A stretch of 36,683 nucleotides of DNA, from positions 1 to 36,683 of the forward strand of contig CAZJFS010000031.1 in NCBI GenBank assembly GCA_964545075.1, given 5' to 3'. A program made the translations under genes and the position numbers. The notes under the pieces are model-generated. The model saw nothing but the letters and a program-made list of their open reading frames with translations, searched no databases and was not told where the DNA came from. The DNA comes from DAOPXV01 sp035352535. Its GTDB lineage: Bacteria > Muiribacteriota > UBA9980. Of this stretch, positions 1 to 9,554 are shown in pieces. How positions within the stretch are numbered: position 1 is the stretch's first letter; the number at the start of each line of letters is the position of its first letter.

Positions 1-121
1 TAAAACTCCCGACGCGCCATTTTTTATTTTTCCGCTTATTAAAACCTCCAATTATCCGATATTATTATAAGAAAACTGATAAAAATGTTTTAATAAATAA
101 AATAAAAGATCGGAAGGCAAA
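1..121. other. AT-rich upstream region at the window edge
   Basis: This stretch precedes the gene at 122. On the minus strand it holds a TATAAT at 64-69 and a GGAGG at about 47-51, followed by an ATG at 20-18 that runs off the window. A divergent gene may therefore begin just outside, but the GGAGG to ATG distance is too long for a convincing start. No good -35 pairs with the TATAAT. Confidence 0.2.
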
Positions 122-1231
122 ATGATCAATAAAAACTCAATTTTTCTTTTTATAATGATGGTGCTCGCGATAACCGCATCCGTATTATTCGTTTTTTCGC
201 CGCGCGATGGACGCGCCCCGGAAACCGCGACAGTCAAAACAACAGAAGTAAAAAAAATACCGTCGGAAAAAATGAAGCTGCGCGTTTCAGGCATGAGCCG
301 CGATATGGCCATATATTCGATATTTCAACTTACGCTTACCGCGGGCGGGATCGAGCTGAACAAAGAATACGAAGCCACTCTCGACAGCCCTGCGTCCGAA
401 ATGTTCTTTCTTAAAAAGATCAATAAAACGCTTGTTTTAAGCAGCGACCGCAAAAACATATATGTCTTCGATGAAGAACTTATGAATTTCGAAAACAGGG
501 TGGTCAGCTTTTTCGACGGGAACGACAATCCGGATGAAATATCCTGCGCCTGCCTGAACTCTTCCGAAAGCCTTTTCGCCTCGGCGTTTTTATCTTCGCG
601 AAAAATAGAGGTTTTTGCGACCTCCGGAATGCAGAAAGCTTTTTCGATCGATGTAGCCGCCGGAAGATGCTCGAAAATCTTCTTCGACGACAATGACGTT
701 TTATATTATACCGCGGGAAACGAAGGCACTTCAACCCTCTATAAATGCGAACCGCCTTATTCGTCGTCACGCGAATTATACAGATTATCCATGCCCGCCG
801 GCATATTTGCGGCGCTGCCGGGAAACGGAAACTTCATACTTTATAACGAGAACTCAAATTCCACTTTCGGCCTTAACCTGCGCTCGCTTGAAAACAACAT
901 GCTCATGCCATCGTTCGCTCCAAAATCATCGCAGCATAATAATATCTCGGCCATCCTTCCGATCTCTTCGAAAGAATTCGGCCTTATAAGAAGCGATATC
1001 GGGGAAATGGCCGTCTTTGAAAACAACGGCCAGACAATGAAAGTGGCATGCGCATATCTTGACGGGTCGAGGCCCGTAACAAGCTTTCCTAAAGAGCTGA
1101 AATATTCCTTCATAGGAGCGTCAAAAGGCGCCGAATTTTCATTCTTTGAAAAAGCGACGAAAAAATTCACGGCTAAAAGCCGCCTTTCCGAAATAAGTTC
1201 GATTTCGGCCGCTTCGCTCAGCGGCATCTGA
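122..1231 (+). CDS. Exported or membrane-anchored protein of unknown function
   Basis: A 369-residue protein that I do not recognise. Residues 7-26 form a single hydrophobic stretch after a short Lys/Asn start, so it is probably an uncleaved signal anchor, or a signal peptide without a clear cleavage site. The rest is rich in short alternating hydrophobic strands, Ser, Asn and aromatic residues (for example FVFDEEL-like and VLYYTAG-like strands), which would fit a beta-propeller-like or other all-beta periplasmic domain; this is inference only. The ATG at 122 follows a GGAAGG-type ribosome site and about 60 bases of very AT-rich DNA. The gene converges on the TPR gene at 1233 with one base between the stop codons, so nothing downstream is co-transcribed. 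It is not obviously linked to the lux-like operon. Confidence 0.75.
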   Translation: MINKNSIFLFIMMVLAITASVLFVFSPRDGRAPETATVKTTEVKKIPSEKMKLRVSGMSRDMAIYSIFQLTLTAGGIELNKEYEATLDSPASEMFFLKKINKTLVLSSDRKNIYVFDEELMNFENRVVSFFDGNDNPDEISCACLNSSESLFASAFLSSRKIEVFATSGMQKAFSIDVAAGRCSKIFFDDNDVLYYTAGNEGTSTLYKCEPPYSSSRELYRLSMPAGIFAALPGNGNFILYNENSNSTFGLNLRSLENNMLMPSFAPKSSQHNNISAILPISSKEFGLIRSDIGEMAVFENNGQTMKVACAYLDGSRPVTSFPKELKYSFIGASKGAEFSFFEKATKKFTAKSRLSEISSISAASLSGI

Positions 1232-1232
1232 T

Positions 1233-2492
1233 CTATTTTTTCAACGATTCTATCAAAACATCGAAATCGCCTTTGGCCTTCGCGTACGTATTCGCGGTGG
1301 CGTTAAGCCATATTAAAAGTCCGTAATTCTTAAAAACAAATACCTGCGTCGCGCCCTTCATCCTGGTCCCTTCGTAATCCGCCTCATATTCCCACATCGC
1401 CGACATTTTTTCAGGTATGTCGCGCTCGAAGGTTATCTGAAAAACGGAGCCGTTCTTCTGCTGGTTCTGCTGCCATATCTTCGAATATTGCTTATAGTCA
1501 TTAACGCTCGAATCCAGGATCTGACAGGAAACGGAAAGCGATATTTCGGCGGTCTTCTGAAGCTTTTCATCAAAGATGCCGCGGCCGGCCATATAGACCG
1601 AGCTCGTCTGGTCCGACTCGGATTTGTTCATATAATAAAGGGCCGGTTTTACGAATGAAAATCCCATATTCGGGCAGGTTATCAATTCGGAAGCGAGGTT
1701 TTTAGGCAGCAATACCTCCGACGTCCCGACGCCAAGTTCTACAAGCCATTGCGCCGCTCTTCGGCCAAATTCCGAATTTGACTCGGCCGACGCTATCTCT
1801 TTCCATATTTTTATCGCTTCGTCTTTTTTCTCCAGTTTAAAGAGGGCCGAACCGAGATTGAATTTCATCTCGGTATTTTCAGGATATATCTTTACCATGT
1901 CCCGAAGCAATGCTTCGGCCGAATCGTATTTTTTCATATCGAAAAGGCATTTGGCCACGCGAAGGTTTGCGGAAAAATCCGACGGATCTATCTTCAGCGC
2001 CTTCTGATAACTCGATATCGCCGATTCGTATAAGGCCTTTAGCCTGTAGGCCTCGCCCTGGGCGAAATGAAGCTTGGCCATCGCCGAACATTTATCGATG
2101 CCCTTCTGCGCCGACACTATGGCCTCGTCATATTTTTCGGAATTTATATAACAGAAGGAAAGCTCCGCATAAATATGCCCGAGCAGCTCGTTTTCAAAAC
2201 TTCCCGCTCCGCTCTTCTTTTCGGCGGCGGTCACGGCGCGATTCAATATTTCGACGGCCCTGGTCTGCTCGCCCGTAAAATTAAGAGCGGTTCCAAGATT
2301 GAACATTATATGGACGTTTTCGGCGTCGTCCTTCAAAAGCCGGGTATAAATTTCAACCGCCTTGCCGTATTGCTGGCTCTGAAAAAGGCTTTGCGCGTCC
2401 TCGAACTCTCCGGCGCCGGCGGCCGAAAACAAACCTATAGCGGCTAACGTCAAAATGAACGCTCCGGCCAGAATCTTATTGATATTTTTCAT
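1233..2492 (-). CDS. Exported TPR protein with C-terminal unknown domain
   Basis: A 419-residue protein with a signal peptide (Lys-rich start, hydrophobic core, AGA-like cleavage site near residue 24). Residues about 27-255 are tandem tetratricopeptide repeats, seen as recurring A-x-x-x-Y and G-x-x-x-x-x-x-x-A spacing and LLKDDAEN/LKIDPSD-type turns. Residues about 260-419 form a separate domain ending in strands (TQVFVFKNYGLLIWL) that recall DcrB/PsbP-like folds, though this is a weak resemblance. The in-frame ORF extends to a TTG at 2513, but the ATG at 2492 is preferred because AAAGGG lies about 10 bases upstream and the signal peptide begins there. It is the last gene of the minus-strand operon, 44 bases after the large TPR gene. 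TPRs bind proteins; the partner is unknown. Confidence 0.85.
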   Translation of the reverse strand: MKNINKILAGAFILTLAAIGLFSAAGAGEFEDAQSLFQSQQYGKAVEIYTRLLKDDAENVHIMFNLGTALNFTGEQTRAVEILNRAVTAAEKKSGAGSFENELLGHIYAELSFCYINSEKYDEAIVSAQKGIDKCSAMAKLHFAQGEAYRLKALYESAISSYQKALKIDPSDFSANLRVAKCLFDMKKYDSAEALLRDMVKIYPENTEMKFNLGSALFKLEKKDEAIKIWKEIASAESNSEFGRRAAQWLVELGVGTSEVLLPKNLASELITCPNMGFSFVKPALYYMNKSESDQTSSVYMAGRGIFDEKLQKTAEISLSVSCQILDSSVNDYKQYSKIWQQNQQKNGSVFQITFERDIPEKMSAMWEYEADYEGTRMKGATQVFVFKNYGLLIWLNATANTYAKAKGDFDVLIESLKK

Positions 2493-2536
2493 GATAAATT
2501 CGCCCTTTCGCAAGAATTTCCGCTCCAGCGGAGTTT

Positions 2537-5500
2537 TTATTCGATCATATGCCTTCGTTTTAAAGTCGCCATGGATTTAAGGCACTCGTCGGCATAAGGC
2601 CCGGAAGGCTCCAGGTCGTACACTATGCCATAGTGCAAAATAGCCTTTTCATAATCTTTTTTCATGCGGTATATCGAGGCGAGCTTGAAATGCGCCTCGG
2701 TGAAATCGCACCTGTAGAAAATCGCTTTCTTAAACGACTCGAGCGCGTCGTTCTTCATGTCGCGCCCGTAATAATAATAGTAGCAGTTACCCATTTCGAC
2801 GTTCATATAAGGGTTTTTATCGTCTATAGCTTCAAAGCCGCGTTTCAACGTTTCAAGCGCGGTATTATACATTTTAGGGTTCGTGGCGCCAAGTTTTTCA
2901 TAGACCTCGCGTATCGCGGCGTATGAAGGAATATAGCTGTTATTCACCGAGATCGAATGCTTAAGCTCCATAACGACGTTTTCGATCGTCGAACCGAGAA
3001 CGTCAAGATCGTCAGGCAGCTTGAAATAAAGGTATCCCAGCTGAAAACGGAGGTCGGCCCTGTCGGGATAAGCGCCGATGTCTTTTTTCAGCGATTTGAT
3101 GAAAGATGAAATCTTCGATATTTTCATGTTTTTATCGGCGAGCGCCATCGCAAGAAAAAGTTCGACCGATTTCATGGCCGGGGCGAAATTATCCGGCACG
3201 AGCTTCGCCGATTTGTTGTAGTAATGAACGGCCGACTCCAGGTTTCCCTGCTTTTCCTCGTAATAAGCGACCTTTAAAGCGGCCGAGTTTACGAAATTAA
3301 CCATGCTCAAATTATCCAGAAGCACGAACCTGTAAAATGAGAGTGAAAGGTCCTGGACGTTATTGATAAGCATGTATTTTTTGGCGGTGTGCCCGGCCTG
3401 GCGGCTGGCCTCGAGGTCCAGATCGGCGATAACGCGGAAATGCTGGTATGCGTCGAATATTTCGCCGGTTTTTTCCAGCGCGCAGGCGTAAACGAACGCG
3501 GCGTAAATATCTTCAGGGTCGCTTTCATAAGCCGATCTGGCGGCATCCATGGCGGTTTCAAATATTTTTTTGTCCTCGAATATCCATTTAGGCGTGTTAA
3601 ATACCGTATAAGCTATCGAGAAATCGGTTATAAAATCGGCCCGGCCGTTTATACGGCTTTCAATCAGGCCGTCCACGAAAGCGTTATAGTCAGGCGAGTT
3701 TCCGAATATTAAAAACGAAGCCTTGTGAAGATATAAAAGCATGAGGGTCATGGAATTATCCGGCGATATCTCCGATAATTTTCCGAGGGCTTCGCGGCAT
3801 CCGTCTATCTTTGAAAGTTCGAACGATATAAGGGCTATCGTGAGGTATATCTCGGCGAGCCTCTCGTAATTCTTATAATTATAATTGAATATTCTTTCCA
3901 GTTCGAACAGTGCGCGCTCGAAATTTTTCTGCTTCATAAGGTTTTTCGCGAGCCTGTAATGCGCCTCTATGAACTGCGGATTTATTTCAATTATGTTTTC
4001 AAAAACATGCATCGCCTCTATATAATCCTTTTCATTTTCCTTTTCGTCAGCCTCGCGCAAAAGAAGCATGACCTCTTTATCCTGGCGGCTCTGTTTGAGC
4101 TTGTTCAAAAGATCGTACGCCTTTTCATTTTCCGGATTTATATTGATGACGTTATTGAGGTAGAGGATCGCGTTCTCCCTGACGCCGTCCTTGAACGCTA
4201 TCTGCGCCATTATAAACGAGGCCTTTTCGTATAGTTCTTTCGAAATCATGGTTATGTCCGAAGGGCGGACGGATTTAAATTCATTTTCTATGCGGTTTAT
4301 CAGATAGCGTAAAAATTCTTCGGCCTCCGGATAATTGCCATTTTTAAAAAGATATTCGCCGATGTAAAACCGCGAATAAAAATCTTCGGGGTCCATGGCG
4401 AGTATCTGGCGGCACTCGGATATGAATTTTTCATAGTTGCCGATGCTCATGTATATTTCAGAAGTGCGTTTATAAGATTCAATATTTTTAGGATCGATCT
4501 TTTTTATTTTTTCGAAGGTCTGAATAGCTTTATTCATCTGATTTATAAGGATATACGACTCGCCGAGCCTGTTTAAAATCGATATGTCGCCTGGCATTTT
4601 AGCGTCCGCGCCTTCCAGATACTTCACGCCGGCGTTGAAATTATTAGCATTGATATGCATACAGCCGGTTTCAACGTCTTTTTCGGCTTCGCTTTTCAAG
4701 CTTTGAAGCTTAGCGAGACTGTATATATTGGTGAATTCCTCGAATTCGAACATTACATAGTCCTCGACGTCATAGTTGTTCTTGTATGAAAAGACCATTT
4801 CAGCGGCGGCGTTCATACGGCGGTAATTTTTAAGCTTCATGTTGTAGATCGTAGCCGCGAAATTTCTGTAAAGCAGAAAAAGAGGCTGATTTGAAATTCC
4901 GGCGATCTCCGAGGCGTCTTTTAATAACGACGACGCCTCCGACATAAAGTCCTCGAAATTATCATTCTTAGCCGAAAGCGAAAGTAAAAAGACGTTCGCC
5001 ATATTCAAAAGCGCCTTTTCAAGAGGCGAAACGCCTTCACGGAAGGCGTGTTCATAAATGACTGCGAACGCCCTGTCGTACTGTTCGATGTTTGAAAGAT
5101 GATAGGCGTAGAGCATCGCTATGTACGGATGAACGGCGTTTTTATCCTTCAGAAGGGCCTCTGAATAAGCGGCGGCGGCTTCGGAGCCTCCCGAATTGTA
5201 GAGGCACTTGGCTATATAAATTTCCGAACGGCGCTCATAGGGGGAAATTTTCTGATAGTATTCGAAGATGCGCTGGGCTTTTTCATATTGCCTCGCCTTC
5301 AAAAATATCTTAGCCAGAAGGAAGCGGCCTTCATCGTAATTAGGCTGAAGCTCGAGGCATTTTATTATCGGATACTGCGCCTCCTTGAGGGCGCCCTTGA
5401 GATAATAACATTTCGCCTGAAGATAATACGCGAAAAAATTATTGCTGTCGGAATCTATAAGCTGATGGATGACCTCGTTCGCCTTATCATAGCGATCAAA

Positions 5501-5671
5501 GTTTATAAGCATATCCGAATATTCAAGTTTTATGGAATTATCGCAGGAAAAATCCGAAACGGACTGTTCTATCTGGGCGATAAGCGCTTCAATATTCAGC
5601 GAACCCGCGAGGGCCGGATTATCCTTTAAAAACTTGAACAGACGCGCGATATTATTTCCGGCTGAATTCAT
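2537..5671 (-). CDS. Very large cytoplasmic TPR-repeat protein
   Basis: A 1044-residue protein made almost wholly of tetratricopeptide or related helical repeats, with typical NPENEKAYDLL, DPKNIESYKR and NPQFIEAHYRLA elements throughout. No signal peptide or membrane segment is visible, so it is probably a cytoplasmic scaffold. The start is set by an ATGA overlap: its ATG (5671-5669) overlaps the TGA of the LuxC-PaaK gene, with GAGGG just upstream. The frame stays open back to 5770, but that part lies inside the upstream gene. The overlap implies translational coupling and a shared stoichiometry with the reductase. A role as a scaffold or carrier organiser for the LuxE/LuxC enzymes is inference from context only. 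Confidence 0.88.
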   Translation of the reverse strand: MNSAGNNIARLFKFLKDNPALAGSLNIEALIAQIEQSVSDFSCDNSIKLEYSDMLINFDRYDKANEVIHQLIDSDSNNFFAYYLQAKCYYLKGALKEAQYPIIKCLELQPNYDEGRFLLAKIFLKARQYEKAQRIFEYYQKISPYERRSEIYIAKCLYNSGGSEAAAAYSEALLKDKNAVHPYIAMLYAYHLSNIEQYDRAFAVIYEHAFREGVSPLEKALLNMANVFLLSLSAKNDNFEDFMSEASSLLKDASEIAGISNQPLFLLYRNFAATIYNMKLKNYRRMNAAAEMVFSYKNNYDVEDYVMFEFEEFTNIYSLAKLQSLKSEAEKDVETGCMHINANNFNAGVKYLEGADAKMPGDISILNRLGESYILINQMNKAIQTFEKIKKIDPKNIESYKRTSEIYMSIGNYEKFISECRQILAMDPEDFYSRFYIGEYLFKNGNYPEAEEFLRYLINRIENEFKSVRPSDITMISKELYEKASFIMAQIAFKDGVRENAILYLNNVININPENEKAYDLLNKLKQSRQDKEVMLLLREADEKENEKDYIEAMHVFENIIEINPQFIEAHYRLAKNLMKQKNFERALFELERIFNYNYKNYERLAEIYLTIALISFELSKIDGCREALGKLSEISPDNSMTLMLLYLHKASFLIFGNSPDYNAFVDGLIESRINGRADFITDFSIAYTVFNTPKWIFEDKKIFETAMDAARSAYESDPEDIYAAFVYACALEKTGEIFDAYQHFRVIADLDLEASRQAGHTAKKYMLINNVQDLSLSFYRFVLLDNLSMVNFVNSAALKVAYYEEKQGNLESAVHYYNKSAKLVPDNFAPAMKSVELFLAMALADKNMKISKISSFIKSLKKDIGAYPDRADLRFQLGYLYFKLPDDLDVLGSTIENVVMELKHSISVNNSYIPSYAAIREVYEKLGATNPKMYNTALETLKRGFEAIDDKNPYMNVEMGNCYYYYYGRDMKNDALESFKKAIFYRCDFTEAHFKLASIYRMKKDYEKAILHYGIVYDLEPSGPYADECLKSMATLKRRHMIE

Positions 5672-8379
5672 TTTACCCTCTTGTCCCTGATAGGAACGAC
5701 TTTTCCAGTGCGCTCCACGCGCTCTATCTCGCCGGCCTTCAGGATGAATATTTCCGGCATGCTTATCCATCCGGATTCCACTGCGTTTTTAAGTTTATAT
5801 GAATGCTTCAGTAAAAGGGCGGCGAGCTTCGATCGGATAGCTTCGGCGCGCCCGGCGTCGATCTCGGACGAGTCCTTTCGCTCAACGTATAGTTCGATCG
5901 CGTCGGAACCGTTCCTGGTCGTCCCCGCGATTTGAAATATCGAAGAAAGTTCCGGCAGCTCCGATATCGCCGTATCGAAATCGCGGGGCGTGAGATTCGC
6001 TCCGCCGATAACCAGGATATCGTCGCAACGGCCCAGAAGCTCAAAAACGGGATTCGTCCTTCCGCAGGGACATGCCTTCTTGAGAGGCGTTCCAAGATCG
6101 CCCGTTTTAAATCTTATGACGGGCATCTTGACCCTGTTCAAGTTCGTCACCACTATCTCTCCCGCTTCTCCGTCCAAAACGGGAGTTCCGTCTTCCTTCA
6201 CGAATTCGACGTACTGGTAATCAGTCAGAACGTGATGAAGCGAGCCGCCGGCCATATGCTCGCACTGAAAGCCTATAGGGCCCGAATCAACCGCGGCGTA
6301 ACCAGCGGACACTATCTTTTCAACGCCGAAAACGCTCTTGAGGTATTCGCGCGCCGGTTTGCGCATGTGTTCGCCGCCATAGAGGATAAGATCTATTTTC
6401 AGCCGTTCAGGCTGCGATTCGGCATACTGGGCGAACTTGATTATTATGGAAGGCAGTCCGACCAGGACGTTCGGATGAAGTTTGCGCATGAATTTATAGG
6501 TCGTTGAAAAATCGGTATTACCGCCTATCGGAAGATTGGTGACGCCTATTTTTTCGAGCGCGAGATTTGCCACGATGAAGGACGTCCAGAGCCCGCCAGC
6601 TATAAAAAGATTCGCCGCACGGCTTTTGGGACTGACGCCGGCGACCTTATAGATCGAAGCCAGCACGTCGGTAACGTATTCGAGTTCCTCCGAAGAATAG
6701 ACCGAGAACTTTGGCTCGCCGGTAGAACCGCCGGAAGCGAATATGAACGCTTTTGAAAGGTCGTCGCCGGATATTATGTTCGTCGAATCGGGAAGGCAGT
6801 TCTGATAAATCTCGCTCTTTCCAAGAAAGGGAACGCCCGCAAATTTCGCGAAAAACTCTTCGTCAGCCGGTATATCAAATAATTCAGGGCTTATTACATT
6901 TTTATAATATTTAGTCTCATTATACGCGGTATATAAAATGTTTTTAAGGCGCGCCGCGGTCAGTTTTCCCGAAGATGCGCCATCCGATAAAAGGGCGGCC
7001 TTCTCGCGCTCGAAGCCCGGAAGCTCGTACGAGACGTAACGCACTATGGAATTCAAAAAATGTTTCCCGTCGTGCGGAGCGCCTTCGGGCGGGCCGCCAT
7101 GGTCGCCTGGAAAAAGGACGCGGTTGGCCCCGAGCGAATAAAGCTTTTCAGCCACCGCCTCGCGCGCCCGCGGGGCGACGTAGACCGAAACGGCTTGCAG
7201 ATAAAAGCCGATGCCGGATATCGCCGAATAAAAATCGCTTGCAGAAGATATCTTTTTGACTATGACCGTCCTGAAAAGCGGAGAAGTTTCAACCGCTTCA
7301 TTTTCCGACAGTATCACGGTGCAATGCGGGCCGCTCTTTTTATAATAAACTTTCCCGCTGCCCTTGATCTCCCACGCGCCGGCGCGCTCGCGCGCCTTCA
7401 ATATCTCGACTCCCTCGTCCATCGTAAGTTCCTTCATCGGAAGGGCCGCGGCTTTCTGGCGCATCGCGTCATATAGTTTTTCACAGAAATATTTCGCGTC
7501 GAATCGTTTCGACTCGATCACGTATACGTTTTGAGGCGAAGAGCAGGCGGTCTGTTCCCATATGGAAACATCCACGGATAGTCCGGCGCATATCGTTTCA
7601 AGTTCCATTCCGGTTTCAACCGCCGAAAGATCGATAAGCGAAAAGCTTATTTTCGGACCATATTCGATGATGCGAGCTTTTATCGAAGCGCCGGCGCGCC
7701 ACGCCCCGACAGCCTCGGCGCCGCCCCAGACGACCACGCCGTCCATATTCTCCTTGAAAACTTTCTCGGCCGCCTCGTCTCCGCCCCTATAGTAAAACGC
7801 GGAAAAGCAGTCGGAAAACAAGTTGTTTTTATCGAATTCGATGATGGCGCGAGCGAATATAAGGGGAAAACTGATGTCGCCGCGCGAAAGCTTCAGAAAA
7901 TTCACGTTCTTCGTTATGAATCCTGAAACAAGAGAATCCACCGCGGATATAAAGACGTTCGAAGCCGAAACGTGCAGGAGATTTCCAAGCGGAACGATCT
8001 TCATGGACCCGGCGAACGACTTGGCGTATTCAAGCGAATCAAGTTTATTGACGGGAGTTTCGGCGTGCAACTCGGCCGCGATACGATTTTTCAGATAATT
8101 CGCGGAGGTTATATTCGATATCGCTTCAAATCCAAGCTCCAGCATTTCATCGGAATAACCCGTCCGAGATTTCAAATAATTCCAGGCTTCGACGCGCGGA
8201 CCGTAATTTTTATCGGACCATGCCCTCGAAACGCGATCCAGGATATTTATTATCTCCAGAACGCTCGCTCCGGCGATCTTCTCTTTTTTCGCCGCCGATT
8301 CTTTTATAAGCTCCGTGAAATTTTCAGGCGTGGGGTCGAAATCATCGATAAATCTTCCAAATATATAAGCCTCGGGCAT
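5668..8379 (-). CDS. LuxC-like acyl reductase fused to PaaK-like adenylating domain
   Basis: A 903-residue two-domain protein. Residues about 1-460 match the LuxC acyl-CoA/acyl-protein reductase family, which receives an acyl group on a catalytic Cys and reduces it with NADPH to an aldehyde. The likely nucleophile is Cys279 in QTACSSPQNVYV, the LuxC active-site context. Residues about 465-903 match phenylacetate-CoA-ligase-like adenylate-forming enzymes: the phosphate loop is at 548-556 (ASGGSTGEP), with YGGEHMRKP at 667-675, RFKTGDLG at 756-763, a CPCGR metal-type motif at 770-774 and LGRCDDILVIGGANL at 782-796. LuxC proteins are normally about 480 residues, so this is a genuine fusion. It sits 9 bases after the LuxE-like gene, whose final codons supply the AAAAGG ribosome site. 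Expected product: a fatty or aryl aldehyde, or an acyl-CoA; the substrate is unknown. Confidence 0.9.
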   Translation of the reverse strand: MPEAYIFGRFIDDFDPTPENFTELIKESAAKKEKIAGASVLEIINILDRVSRAWSDKNYGPRVEAWNYLKSRTGYSDEMLELGFEAISNITSANYLKNRIAAELHAETPVNKLDSLEYAKSFAGSMKIVPLGNLLHVSASNVFISAVDSLVSGFITKNVNFLKLSRGDISFPLIFARAIIEFDKNNLFSDCFSAFYYRGGDEAAEKVFKENMDGVVVWGGAEAVGAWRAGASIKARIIEYGPKISFSLIDLSAVETGMELETICAGLSVDVSIWEQTACSSPQNVYVIESKRFDAKYFCEKLYDAMRQKAAALPMKELTMDEGVEILKARERAGAWEIKGSGKVYYKKSGPHCTVILSENEAVETSPLFRTVIVKKISSASDFYSAISGIGFYLQAVSVYVAPRAREAVAEKLYSLGANRVLFPGDHGGPPEGAPHDGKHFLNSIVRYVSYELPGFEREKAALLSDGASSGKLTAARLKNILYTAYNETKYYKNVISPELFDIPADEEFFAKFAGVPFLGKSEIYQNCLPDSTNIISGDDLSKAFIFASGGSTGEPKFSVYSSEELEYVTDVLASIYKVAGVSPKSRAANLFIAGGLWTSFIVANLALEKIGVTNLPIGGNTDFSTTYKFMRKLHPNVLVGLPSIIIKFAQYAESQPERLKIDLILYGGEHMRKPAREYLKSVFGVEKIVSAGYAAVDSGPIGFQCEHMAGGSLHHVLTDYQYVEFVKEDGTPVLDGEAGEIVVTNLNRVKMPVIRFKTGDLGTPLKKACPCGRTNPVFELLGRCDDILVIGGANLTPRDFDTAISELPELSSIFQIAGTTRNGSDAIELYVERKDSSEIDAGRAEAIRSKLAALLLKHSYKLKNAVESGWISMPEIFILKAGEIERVERTGKVVPIRDKRVK

Positions 8380-8388
8380 TTTTCAACA

Positions 8389-9519
8389 TCACCTTTTCGA
8401 AAGTAATTCCGCCGCGTGAATAGCGCAGCCTTTATGCTTTTTAACGCCACCCCTGCCGGCTAACTCTATGTAATCGCCCGCCCGGCCGCATCCGCAGTTT
8501 TTTCTGAGAACCGCCTTATCGGTGCACAAAAGGGATATCGACGGCACGGAGTTTATGTACGGCGTATAAAGATGCAAAAGCCCCGCCGCGTCGTAACCGA
8601 GCCTTTCATGCGTAAGCGGGTCGCGCACGGCGGCGAGGCTATATATCGGGACGTGAATATTCGATTTTTCGCATTCAACGTATGGTATTCCGTGTTCCAC
8701 CATTCCGAAACAGTCGCGGGTGTTTTCAGGCGCGATGCCGAGGATTTCGCCGATCTCGGCTTTGAACCGCGATTTCACGATTTCCTTCTCCTGCTGCCCC
8801 TTCCAGCCGCCTCCAGTCATAACGAATGAATCGGGGTGAAAGCTGAAATTCTTGCCGCGCTCCGCGCGCAGTTCGGTCAATATCTTATAAATAAAGGCAG
8901 GAAATCCAAGAACCCTTAACGGATGTTTTTTATCCCTTGAATATTTTATGAATTGTTCCTTTACGCCTTCCTCGTTCAAAAAGAAATCGTTCTTTTTTTT
9001 ATCGAACTGTATCGCATAATAAACTTCATGGCGGGGCGCTAAACCGGTCAGAACCTTATCCGAGAAAGCCGTGCCGACGTTTTTAGCCACGCGCGGATCG
9101 TACGTGAAACAGATATAATTAACCTCGCGGGCGTCGTCGACCATACCAAGCGCGCCGTATATATTTCTCACTATCTTTAATATCCTGTCATATGAGATCT
9201 TATCCAGCACGATCCGGCTTCGCTGACCGCTCGTTCCGGAAGATGTCAACTCGAGTTTTATTTTTTCCTCGGGCACCGAGATTATCTCGAATTCCTTGAA
9301 ATTATTTACGAAAATATAAGGGATTTTATAGATGTCCTCGAAATTATTCAGGGACGAAGGCGTGAAATTCTGGCTCTGGCAGAGTTTGTAATAGAAATCC
9401 GAATTGTAAAAATGCTGATTGAAGGATTCGCGCATCGCATCGAAAAACTTTTCGCATGACGAGCCGTCGAATGCAAAAGGATCGGTTATATCGTACAAGT
9501 TACCTGATTTCCTTAACAT
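8389..9519 (-). CDS. LuxE-like acyl-protein synthetase
   Basis: A 376-residue member of the LuxE acyl-protein synthetase family. These enzymes activate a fatty acid with ATP, hold it on a C-terminal Cys and pass it to LuxC. The adenylate-forming phosphate loop is TSSGTSGQ at 92-99, the family MTGGGWKG motif is at 234-241 and DCFGMVEHG is at 269-277. Cys365 (KGCAIHAAEL) lies where the acylated Cys of Vibrio LuxE (Cys364) is reported; Cys342 and Cys344 are close alternatives. The ATG follows GAAAGG at good spacing. It lies between the GNAT gene (35 bases upstream) and the LuxC-PaaK fusion (9 bases downstream), so all three should be co-expressed. No luxA, luxB or luxD is present, so bioluminescence is not expected. 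Confidence 0.9.
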   Translation of the reverse strand: MLRKSGNLYDITDPFAFDGSSCEKFFDAMRESFNQHFYNSDFYYKLCQSQNFTPSSLNNFEDIYKIPYIFVNNFKEFEIISVPEEKIKLELTSSGTSGQRSRIVLDKISYDRILKIVRNIYGALGMVDDAREVNYICFTYDPRVAKNVGTAFSDKVLTGLAPRHEVYYAIQFDKKKNDFFLNEEGVKEQFIKYSRDKKHPLRVLGFPAFIYKILTELRAERGKNFSFHPDSFVMTGGGWKGQQEKEIVKSRFKAEIGEILGIAPENTRDCFGMVEHGIPYVECEKSNIHVPIYSLAAVRDPLTHERLGYDAAGLLHLYTPYINSVPSISLLCTDKAVLRKNCGCGRAGDYIELAGRGGVKKHKGCAIHAAELLSKR

Positions 9520-9554
9520 AGCTTCAACCTTTCGTTCGGATTGACTGAACTGAT

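Noticed and set aside
52..312. Minus-strand open frame at the left edge
   Set aside because: It lies mostly inside the reverse of the gene at 122 and has no ribosome site.
5668..9519. Bioluminescence (lux) operon
   Set aside because: Only LuxE-like and LuxC-like genes are present; luxA, luxB and luxD are absent and the reductase has a PaaK-type fusion.
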